Part shown: in pieces, positions 21,261 to 30,520 of the stretch
Position numbering within the stretch: the stretch's first letter is position 1
How the letters are laid out: the number at the start of each line of letters is the position of its first letter
NCBI RefSeq assembly: GCF_014066305.1
Contig: NW_023501050.1
Coordinates: 124,001-188,000, forward strand
Length of the DNA stretch: 64,000 bases
Source: Letharia columbiana
Lineage: Eukaryota; Ascomycota; Lecanoromycetes; Lecanorales; Parmeliaceae
Direction of reading: 5' to 3'
Made by a program: the position numbers and the translations under genes
The notes under the pieces: generated by a model
Seen by the model: the letters and a program-made list of their open reading frames with translations, nothing else
What the model was told of the DNA's origin: nothing
The model's database searches: none

Positions 21261-23464
21261 TCACTCACTCACTCCATCCGCACTCGCCCTCACCCCCCTC
21301 CTCATCCTCCCCTTCCCCGTCGCCGTCGCCGTCCCCTTAGCCCCGTGCGCTTTACAACTGTCTCCCTTCTTCCTCCCCTTCCCCTTCTCCACCCCCAATC
21401 CCATCCCCTGCGCAAACCCCGACGCCTGCGCTTTCCCCGGCGCGGTGGCCTTTTCGTCGTCGGAGGAGGGAGAGGGGGCGGTGGCGGTGGCGTTGGTCCA
21501 GAGGGGTTGGGAGGGGTTGATGCGGCCTGGGGGGGTGTAGTGGGAGCCGGATTGGGAGACGGGGCGGGAGTCGGGTTGGGAGCCGGACTTCTGGCTGCCA
21601 GCTTGGACGCCGCTTTGGGCACTGCTTTGGCCGCCACCTTGCCCTCCACCCTGGCCGCCGCCCTGGCCACCTCCTTGCCCACCTCCCTGTCCACCACCCT
21701 GCCCTCCACCTTGCCCACCTCCCTGTCCACCACCTTGCCCTCCACCTTGCCCACCTCCCTGCCCCCCCTTGGCCGCCGCCCTGGCCACCTTGGCCGCCGC
21801 CCTGGCCGCCTCCCTGTCCACCACCTTGACCACTCCCCTGTCCACCACCCTGCCCACTAGCCGCAGAACCAGACAGACCGCAACCCCACCCCCGAGGCAC
21901 AACATACCCGGTAGGCCTAAATCCAGCCGATGCCGCAGTACCGGTCGGATAGTACGACCGGAACGACTGGAACGTGCAGAGGGTCGTCGCGGCCGGTGAG
22001 CCACCGGCGTGGAAAGCAGCAGCGCTGGAAGTAGGAGTGGGGTATGCACCTCCGGCGGCACCGGCGGGAGTCGAAGTTTGAGAGGGAGCGGGAGGAGGAG
22101 AAGGAGCGGCGTTGGCGGTTGAGGATGTGGGAGTGGGCGCTGCAGGTGATTCGGGCGCATCAGTGCCAGTGCCAGTGCCAGCGCCAGTGCCAGTGTCAGT
22201 GCCAGTGCCAGTGCCAGCGCCAGACCCTGACCCCAAACCCGCACCCCCATCAAACTTCCCCGCGAAACACTTCGTCATCAACTGGACATCCTTCCCCCCC
22301 GTCGGCGTCAGGTTCAGCACGTAGCTACTGGCAAAACTTCCCGCCGCCCACCCCACCCAGCCCAAGAAGCTCCCCGAATTCTCATTCAGGAAATCCAACG
22401 CGGCGCAAACGTCCGTCAGGCAACTCTGACTGTCGCTGCCGCCACCGGTCTCGCTCAGCAGGGCCTGACGTTTCGCATCCTGGAGCCACTTGACGAGGGG
22501 TTGGAAAGCGACACCGATGGCGTTGGTGGTGCAAGTGGTCGAGGTGCCGGAGTAGTCGGAGTCGAGGTATTGGTGCACGTCGAAGATGAGATTGTCGGTG
22601 CTGCCGTCGAGGTTGGTGACGCCGGCGAGAACGGCGGCGGAGCCGCCAGATACGAAGGTGGAGGCGCCGGTGTAGCCGTTGCCTGGTGGTGGAGTTAGTG
22701 GGTTGGACGATGGAGAGAAGGGGTGGGGGGGGCAAATGTACCAGGGAGAAGTATCATCTGGGTTGTAGCGCCAGCTTTGCGAATAGCAGTGACAGCAGCC
22801 TGGACTGAAGCGGCCCACGAAGCCAGACCCGGTACCTGCTCGACTTTCCACGAGGTCAGTTGGTTGCTTCCATCACATGAGTAAGTGACATACTGTCATG
22901 CGGCTCATTCATCAATCCCATAACCACACTCCCTTGGTCCTTATACTTCCCCGCCAACTGTCCCCACAGCCCCGAAAAGTCACTCGCCTTCGGCCCCCCA
23001 GGAGCCCCAATGATCTGTCCATTCCACCGTGCGTAATTATGAATATCGATAATACAATGCGCGCCCGTCTTCAAGCACGCCTGCACCAGTGCATCATACT
23101 TTTCAAAATTGGTCTCGTCAAGAGTACCGCCGAGGACGTTGTTGACGAGGTACTGCCAGGCGACCGGCAGGCGAAAAATGTTGAGTCCGTCGGTTTTGGT
23201 AAAGTGCGTCATTTGGCTGGCGCCGTCGATGCCGCCGTACTGGGAGAGGGGTGGGTCGATGGAGGGAATGGTGCAGGTGCCCTGTAGAAAGCGTTTAGCT
23301 TGGCAAAGCTGGGAAATTAGATGAGAAGGCGGATGTACATCGGTACCACAGCCAAAATCGAATCCAGCGATGTTGACACCTGCAAACTTGACACCAGCAG
23401 CGACGATCCGAGCTGCGCCAAAAGCCAAAATCGAGCCAGCGAGAAGCTTTGAGATGGAATGCAT
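21261..23464 (-). CDS. Secreted GH5 endoglucanase with Gly/Gln repeat tail (frameshifted)
   Basis: Exons 23464-23339, 23281-22894, 22843-22742 and 22682 onward; introns are 57, 50 and 59 nt. A signal peptide (MHSISKLLAGSILAFGAARI) precedes a GH5 subfamily 5 domain starting FAGVNIAGFDFGCGTDGTC. The general acid is Glu168 (GLMNEPHD) and the nucleophile Glu283 (LLSETGGG). There is no N-terminal CBM1. After the domain come Gly-Thr repeats, a Ser/Thr/Pro linker, then a Gly-Gly-Gln repeat. A run of seven C on the plus strand (21762-21768) throws the frame: unshifted it gives Arg/Trp-rich sequence to a stop at 21352 (648 residues), while one base fewer keeps GGQ repeats and ends at 21261. An expected role is secreted beta-1,4-glucan cleavage. 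Confidence 0.85.
21630..21855. repeat. Coding minisatellite, Gly-Gly-Gln tail of the GH5 gene
   Basis: Imperfect tandem copies of a 12-base unit (CTGTCCACCACC and CTTGCCCTCCAC on the plus strand) read as GGGQ or GGQ on the coding strand. The array is interrupted by the seven-base homopolymer at 21762-21768. All three frames are open across it, which explains the many overlapping frames on both strands. Confidence 0.85.
22161..22224. repeat. Hexanucleotide repeat coding Gly-Thr in GH5 linker
   Basis: About ten copies of CAGTGC with variants, giving GTGTGTDTGTGAGTGTG in the enzyme's linker. It lies directly after the catalytic domain. Confidence 0.8.
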
Positions 23465-24693
23465 TGTCATAAAAAAGGAACGTTAAACTAAAGAATGTGG
23501 TAGTGAGACTGAGAGACGGCAACACTGTTTGTAACTCAAAAGAATGTGGTGGACGCTGCCGTAAAGACTGAAATGCACATCAAACGAGAAGAGACACAAA
23601 AAGACGTCAAAGGTTGAAGAAGATGTACTCAGTAGAAGAACTACATAACCCGTCTGGGGGCCATCTCGGCAAGAAGAAGGAGAATGACGGATTCGAAACA
23701 TGGCTCTTTGACGTCGCCATCCTTCATCATGGGCGGGGTACATGTAGGAAATTAGATCTGGCCGTCGCGAATATCATAGGATGACATTCCACGTGGTGCA
23801 GGGTTTTTACCGTCATTAACATGTCCCTGGCGCCTATATCGTAGTGATAGTGGGGGAGGATGAAACGATTCTCGTCCCACCTAGGGCGATGTGAGCGCTA
23901 CAGTAGGAATAAGATCGGCCATTGACCGAATGCGCAGTAGCATCAGCGGAGCACGGGACAGTGTAATATCAGTTAATCGATGTGTGGTGAGGAAAAAGGA
24001 GGTTGTGAAGGGAAAGATGCTTAGTGAGGGGAAGACGTAAGATGTAAGTTTGTTTCAAGTGTTGCCCGTCTTCTAAGCGACCCGCCCCTGTCAGCTCTTG
24101 CGCTGCTCTACCACAGACCTCGGAGATTGATTGGAAATAAGAAGCAAGAAGCTGCCACGAGCTATCATCCCGGAGACCCTTACAAAGTCTTCAACCGAGC
24201 TGTAAGTTGGGGATGAGGCACCGTGTTTCACGGAGGCTCGTCACCGCCAGGTGCATCACATTGCTCACCTGGGGCTTTTCTGATCTTACGCCTCACTGTT
24301 AACTCTAGCTGAGCAGTGAGACTAAGTGGTGAATTGCAACTCCAAGCTGGATGGACCTTGATGGCCCGGAGACGATGGATAGCTGCAGGTAGCTGTGGCT
24401 GTGGAGACGAAGAACTTTCTCCGCTGCTAAAAGCTCCACAATGTAAGGTACCGAGTTTGCAGGACCACGTGTAGCCTGTCGATAAATGAACGACGTCGAT
24501 TGAGGTCGTCCTGAAAATCCTTCATGATCGTCATGCCGTCCTTTTCTGCGTTCCATGTCCGGGATCCTGCCTGGCATCCTCCTTCACGTTTCGCTGAAAC
24601 GCATGTTAGCCACATGACGCCGTACTCGGACCGCTCGGCCAGTCATGTATCGTTCATTTTGGTGTATCTGTGCTTCAAAGTGGTACATAATAC
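23465..24693. promoter_or_regulatory. Upstream region of GH5 gene and 3' end of regulator
   Basis: This 1.2-kb stretch lies between two minus-strand genes. The part next to 23464 should be the GH5 promoter; that next to 24693 is the 3' end of the Zn2Cys6 gene. Short open frames here have no family features. I looked for repeats and found none. Confidence 0.4.
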
Positions 24694-27328
24694 CTAGTTT
24701 TGTTCGAAGAAGGGCGTCCCCGGAAGAGCACCAAAGAACCCCTGAACCGCATTGCCATTACCGTTCCTAGCCTGCGCACCACCCGCAGTTCCGAGACCGG
24801 GCGAAGGTATGGGCGTCGAGCTGGGCCTTGCCCATAGCGAATCGAAATCGATCAATTCGTCTGTGCCCGAAGAACCAAATTCAGAGTGGCTTGGAAGCAC
24901 CGTGTTTGTCAGATCCAGAAGCCCCGAGAAGGAATCTTCTCGTTGGATGGAGGGTGGGTCCAAGGTAGCGGGGTCCGATGGATTCGGTATTGTACTGGAA
25001 GCGGGAATAGGAGTCCCAGAGGGTGCCATGGTAGCCCCTGGTAGCGGGAGCATGGGACCGAAGCCAGACTCGAATTGAGGCGGAATATTTTGAGCGTCCA
25101 GTCCTGGCGTCAAGGTCGGGAGAGGGGTCTGATAGGCAGGGGACTGAAGCTGAACAGCTGACGACTTTCCGTGCCCAGTTATGACGTTGCGGAATTCTAT
25201 GAGAACGTGAGCAGTACGTTTCGCTTGTGGATCCATCTCGCCGAAGTAAGACATGATTGTGATCGAATTAGTCATACATTGCTTGGTCAGTGGGTCCGAT
25301 GAAGCCGGGCGAGCGAATTCGTTGGAGAAGATGATGAGCGCAGCAGCAAAGAGACAGTAAGTGACGAATGGGTTGATTTTAGGGAGATATTGGCCTTCAT
25401 ACGCATTCTGAACAATGGCAATAGTGTGTGTCGAGGCAATCAAACAGGCATCTGAGAATTTCTCCATTCGGCCTCGAGATCGTTTAAGCCATTGGCCAGC
25501 GCCAAGGCGGGTCTGTTGGATTTCTGCACTGAGAAGGTAGAGAAAAAAGGGTCGCGTGAGCAAGATGATCGAATGGCAATAGGCTTGATTGGTGTGGAGA
25601 ATGGCAATGGCTTGTCTGCGGTCCTGGCGGGATGCCTGACGCCAATGTAGAGCTGGTGAGAGATTCTCTGGCCAGCGCCTGCACTGGTCTGCAAGCTCTT
25701 GGGCAAGTTTGGTTGATATTTTACGTTGCAGATAGACTTTTTTGAGTATCAATCCCATCACATGGCAGCTGCGAACGGCAGCTTCTAGCCCAGCCGTGCA
25801 ATATTGGTCGGAATCGAGCAGTGGCGCAGAGTACAAACTTGACGATGGATTGAGAACCTCTCCGGAGCATTCTTCATCCGCTATTGCCATCGGGCGACCA
25901 AGTGACATACTTAGAAAGCGATCCAGAACGAACAACGATCGCCAAAGATTTCGGCGAACGACTTGTTGTTCAGCAGGGAAGACAATCAAGGTCTCTTCAC
26001 GATGTAAGCCGAGAGTATACGCTGTGCGCACCGCCATGCCTGTTTGTAGTCAGTCGGGAACAGCATCGGACTAGGACAGCTAGGATGAGAAGAGCAATAC
26101 CAATGTAGGCAAATGCCGGGTTTCTCCTCGATCTTAACAGCAGATACAAAGCCATAAGAATCAAAGCTTGTATCGACCAGAGATCGGCATCTTCGAAGCC
26201 AATGACGGGATTGTTGATGCTTTTGGCATTCAAGAAAAAGATCTCTGATTGATCAGGGTAATTTGCTTTTAAAGAGTCGATGATCTCGGCTTCCCGGGTT
26301 CCAGATTCAGGCGTAGCAAATGAGAGTCCAATTGCGAATACGAGGTTGAGGTGACAAAGAAATATATGGTCGACTGAGAGAGGGTCTGAATAGCACCTGT
26401 CCATCTTTTCGAGGAATGCTCTCTCGTCAAACACCTCAACCAAAGCGTGCGTCTATGGACGGTCAGTGGCTCATGATGGACTGGCTTAGGTCAATACTGA
26501 CATTGACGAAAAACGAGTCCACTAAAATCAAGGCGGTCTGCTTCTCAGGCAGCAAATGGGTGAGCCCAGTGTCCGGCGGCAATGAGAATGCGGTCTCCTT
26601 GATTTTGTGTCGTTCTGGGTCCAAGGTAAATGGCGATGGGCCCACTGTAGTCTCAACGATCATGCGAAGTAGCTGCAAGAAAGAAATGGTAGAGGCATCG
26701 CCAATGTATATCAGTCTTCCCGTGCCATCTTCCAACATTCGGGTCATTGTATGATTGTCCGCCTCCTCCTCCCCAGCACTATTAGACGCATGATCAGAGT
26801 GCATTTTGATCTCTGGTTTCATTTCGGCTCGGTGTGGGAAATAGCCTATGGATCTGGCAGCATCCCCAATGGACGGTGTGCTAACACGGGGCTGGTATGA
26901 TTGTACACCTAGAGGTACGTCTGGGAGGTATTTGGCAGCTGATGGGCTTCCTCCGTTCTGCAGGGAGCCAGGTCTACTGGAGACGTCGCTTTCTCTGATG
27001 CGCCGTTTGGCCAAAGGCTGGGTAGGGGAGGTAGCATCATGAGCGGGGTCGGTGGTATTGTATGTACAAGTGAAGTGTTTCCTGTCGCAAGTACTGCAGG
27101 GCTGCTCGCCGTCACACTGGTCAATTGTTAGTTATCAATGCTAGAGAGGTTGTTCGACGCGCAAGTGGATAATGATGTAGTGGTAGGATTGCGGTAGCGG
27201 TAGTGGTAAATCTATCGGCTGTCGAGGTGGGGGAGGAAGCGACAAACCTTTTGCTTTCTCCGTTTACAACTGTCACACGCGTTGGCGGTTCGCTGTCTCT
27301 TCTCTGGGTCAACCTTGGGCCGAGTCAT
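24694..27328 (-). CDS. Zn2Cys6 fungal-specific transcription factor
   Basis: Four exons (27328-27248, 27116-26502, 26452-26101, 26039-24694) encode 797 residues. The binuclear zinc cluster is split by the first intron: CDSCKRRKQK then CDGEQPCSTCDRKHFTC, with cysteines at 18, 21, 28, 34, 37 and 44 (C-x2-C-x6-C-x5-C-x2-C-x6-C). Basic residues follow (LAKRRIRESD). The fungal transcription factor domain covers about residues 230-600, with the usual segments SIQALILMALYLLLRSR, MAVRTAYTLGLHREE and RRNLWRSLFVLDRFLSMSLG. The C-terminal 150 residues are Pro/Ser/Gly-rich and end in GTPFFEQN. It should bind DNA in the nucleus; the target genes are unknown. It lies on the same strand as and 1.2 kb upstream of the GH5 gene, which is suggestive but not evidence of regulation. 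Confidence 0.92.
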
Positions 27329-28089
27329 GGTGAATGGTCGAGAAGGTGTAATGGTTGTGTCGTTTCTGGCCCTCACATCACCTAAAGTACGTTGTGATAC
27401 CCAGCAAATGGGTCAAGCGGGGTCGCGGAAGTGGGAGAAGTTCAGTAGGCGCAGAAAGCGTTGAAGAAGATGAGAGAAAATTTACATATCTGTAGATAGA
27501 GGAAAAGTAAAGTATGAGCGTATGAGCGTATGAAAGTATGAAAGTATGAAAGTACGTATGAAAGAATGAGCCGAATGGACGGTCGTTGTGCGGTAAAGAC
27601 GGTAAAGACGGCATTCCAGTTGTCCAAAAAGGTTCATCTGATCAACAGGCTACTCGCGGGCAGTCTAAGGTAGCTAATCCCAATGCCTACGGGCCCAGCA
27701 GGCCTGGGGCTTTAAGGCTTAACCCCGCCACAACAAAAGTCGGTCCCAAGTCAGGGTCGAACCCTCCACCTGCAGACACGAGGATCGGCACGCTCGGTCG
27801 CTTCTTCGCGCATCCTTGCAATCATCACTCTATCAGTTATCACTGGCCAATCATAATAATCATCAGCTACAGTACTACCTAGTACCTGTAACCTGATCCA
27901 CAATCCCACATATCGGCATCTCCAAAAGTGCATGTTTGGCAAAATCGCCAACTTCGACATGCTAACATGTGCATGAATAATGTAACCTAATGTATGTAAT
28001 GTTTGTTTTCACTCGTACTATTCGCACATTGTACATCTACCCAACTCCTGGCTGGTCCTACCACCGAAACTCCACACTCCAAGCTTCAT
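27329..28089. other. Intergenic, regulator promoter side
   Basis: About 760 bases containing the upstream region of the Zn2Cys6 gene and the 3' side of the next gene. At 27505-27570 there are short tandem copies of TATGAGCG and TATGAAAG (seven units). A TCGAACCC string at 27758 resembles a B box but has no tRNA around it. Confidence 0.5.
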
Positions 28090-28698
28090 TCACATGCCCC
28101 ACAAGATACGAAGGCGAACTTCCACCACAAGATTATTCGTATGGGGATGGGGGTAGACAGAGGACCCATGATTCGTTCCGTAATACATGTTATACGTCCC
28201 GGTAAATCCCAGTGCCGTCATCGCCAGCATATTTCTGGCAAAGTTCCTTATAAAAGCCCAGGGAATGCCTCGCGGTACACCGCTGTTGAACACCACCACC
28301 ATCGTCAACTGCAGAGGTCCCATAGTCATCACGAGCGCTTGCTGAGGTGGCTGAGAGCACCAAGGAGCAAGCGCGTTGAACAAGATAGCATTGTAAAACA
28401 TTTCGAGAGACTGCGCCGCCGCTGCGATTGGAATGCTGCCGGTTACAATAGCGATGGTTCTGATCCTTAGGTCGTCACTTTCTTCATCGTCTCGTGTGAT
28501 CATGGAACCTGCCGATCTGAGTGGCACATGATGGCTCTTGGAGCTGCCTTGAGACGATGGATGTTGTGGCTGGATTGTGGGACTTTGGCTTTTGTCCGGA
28601 CTTGAATGCTGATCACCGGGTGGTAGAACAGAGGCTTGTGCCAGGACACTGAGGAAGAGAAGTACGCTGTCGATACAGAAACCCCAAGACATGTGCAT
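28090..28698 (-). CDS. Secreted protein of unknown function, 202 residues
   Basis: A single exon starts at ATG 28698 (alternative ATG 28692). A hydrophobic N-terminus (WGFCIDSVLLFLSVLAQASV) is a likely signal peptide, followed by a Ser/Pro/Gln-rich segment to about residue 70. The C-terminal half is the conserved-looking part: MFYNAILFNALAPW, PPQQALVMTMGPLQLTMVVV, then GIPWAFIRNFARNMLAMTA. I recall similar secreted or membrane-associated hypothetical proteins in Dothideomycetes. There are hydrophobic segments near residues 80-150 that could also be membrane-associated. No catalytic motif is recognised. Confidence 0.65.
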   Translation of the reverse strand: MHMSWGFCIDSVLLFLSVLAQASVLPPGDQHSSPDKSQSPTIQPQHPSSQGSSKSHHVPLRSAGSMITRDDEESDDLRIRTIAIVTGSIPIAAAAQSLEMFYNAILFNALAPWCSQPPQQALVMTMGPLQLTMVVVFNSGVPRGIPWAFIRNFARNMLAMTALGFTGTYNMYYGTNHGSSVYPHPHTNNLVVEVRLRILWGM

Positions 28699-29651
28699 GT
28701 CGATAGCCAGTGCCTGCTATTGGCATCCGTTGCTCTGAGTACTAATAGCATAGCGCAAGTAAACAACCTGCAAACTTGCTACTACTAGTATGAGTGATAA
28801 TCAGTCGTGTGACTGCGGCTCTACCAAACACTGATAGGGCACCACTCAGGGCTTTGTGGAGATGTTCGGTGTACAGTAGGTAGCGAACGGTTAATTGGCG
28901 ATCTTGCGGGAAGATCCACCTTTATTGGCGCAACAAAACAATCACCAAGCGCATATTGGCGAATAGGACGAAACGAGATGTTTGATATCTCTGAGTCTGG
29001 TAGTCACAATTGAGGCGTCTAGTACGGGACTTTTTCTAGCGTGGCCACTTTAGCTAAGATTATTTGCGTATCTTTCAATGGGTTGGAGCGACGAGCTAGT
29101 GGATCAAAGCCGTGTTCCTTTTTTTTTTGAGAGTCAGGGGCTGGAGTCGGATTTTGACGCCCCAAGCCTGCCTGCCATTCGTTGCTTTCGCGGCACGATC
29201 CGCCTCCTCGGCGGTAGAAAAATCGTCGAAAGGATAGCGATGCTTACAAGCGCTTGAATCACCAAAAGAGCTTGATCAGAAGTCAATAATATACAGGCGT
29301 ATCAGTCTTGTAGGCATCGGCGGGGTAGGGTAATGGTCCTCTGGAGGTAGTATGGGCGGACCAACTGCTGACTAGAACAACAGAAAGTCTCAAATCGCAA
29401 TCGAGTATTGCTACAAGTTTCAAGGACAAAATCCCATATCGAATGTATTTTGGATACATGCCGCCAGTCTGGCTCAGCTCGATCAAAGTTGCAAAAAGAT
29501 CGCCAGGAAAGTTAAGCCTTCCAGGTCGGACGAGTCGGTGATAGGTTTGCCAATGTTAACTCCGGCCCACACCAGGAGCTAGGACGTGCTATTAAAGCTT
29601 GACTTGTGTCCAGTCATGGGCACACACGCTGTACGCCAAAAGTCTCAGAAA
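28699..29651. other. No gene seen
   Basis: About 950 bases between divergent genes. It includes a T10 tract at 29119 and a possible promoter for the dehydrogenase near 29600. No convincing coding sequence, repeat or RNA gene was found. Confidence 0.4.
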
Positions 29652-30520
29652 ATGGCCCAACGAGAAGTAATCTTGATCACAGGTGCAAATACCGGCATCG
29701 GCTTCCAGATCGTGAGGGCGCTTTGCGGCTCTGACAGAGCATACGACATTATCCTCGGAAGCCGTTCACTCGCCAAGGTCCAAGAAGCTATCAGCTCTGC
29801 CGTGGCAGAGTTTCCGTCTTCTCGTAGCATCCTATTTCCACTCCAGGTCGACATCGAGCACGATGACTCGATCAAAAAAGCCTTCGACGAAGTTCAATCC
29901 AAATTCGGAAGACTCGATGCGTTGGTCAACAATGCCGGTGTGCATGGCTCGAGTCATCAATAGACCCTTCCCAAGCTGACAATGTTCATAAAAGGCGCGC
30001 AAATCGACCAACAGGTCGCCGCCGGACGAATGACAGAGCGCGAGATGTGGAATCAATCCTGGAACATCAACACTGTCGGGACGCAAATCATGACCTCGAC
30101 CTTCATCCCCCTGCTCTTTTCAACCCCCAACCCACGCCTCCTCTTCATCACTTCCGGAACCTCCACTCTTGCCGGGACAGAGAACATGGCCTTGTTCGTG
30201 AACAGATACTCCCCCCGGGCTGGCCAAAGGGCAACTTCGATGGGAAGAGTTTTGAAATCCCCGCATACCGCAGCAGCAAGACGGGCATGAACATGATGAT
30301 GCGGGAATGGCACCGCATGCTCCATGAAGATGGGGTCAAGGTGTGGTGTATCTCGCCAGGTTTTCTTGCCACCGGCCTAGGTGGAGGTGCCGATTCTAAC
30401 AGAAAGATGGGAGCTGGGGATCCGTCGGTGGCGGGAAGTCTTATCAAGAGTGTTTTGGAGGGCAGCAGAGACGATGATGTGGGCAAAGTTGTTCTGAAAG
30501 ATGGTGTGCAGCCGTGGTGA
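29652..30520 (+). pseudogene. Short-chain dehydrogenase with one-base frameshift
   Basis: Exons 29652-29937 and 29995-30520 are separated by a 57-nt intron; the junction reads ALVNNAGAQIDQQVAAG. The N-terminus has the Rossmann motif TGANTGIG and the NNAG block. The central part carries TSTFIPLLFSTPNPRLLFIT and the C-terminal part the catalytic YRSSKTG (YxxxK) and CISPGFLATGLG. Between these, a C6 run at 30211-30216 breaks the frame: before it the reading is MALFVNRYSP, after it PPGWPKGNFDGKSFEI in another frame. One more C would restore a single 271-residue protein. The parent enzyme is an NAD(P)H-dependent carbonyl reductase-like protein. Either a real recent mutation or a sequencing error at a homopolymer; all catalytic residues are otherwise intact. 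Confidence 0.8.

Noticed and set aside
21302..22253. Long overlapping open frames on both strands in the GH5 tail region
   Set aside because: They are by-products of 12-base and 6-base repeats that are open in all frames; only the frame continuous with the GH5 domain, with or without the homopolymer shift, makes sense.
27740..27790. tRNA-like B box (TCGAACCC) on the minus strand
   Set aside because: No A box at the right distance and no cloverleaf can be drawn around it.
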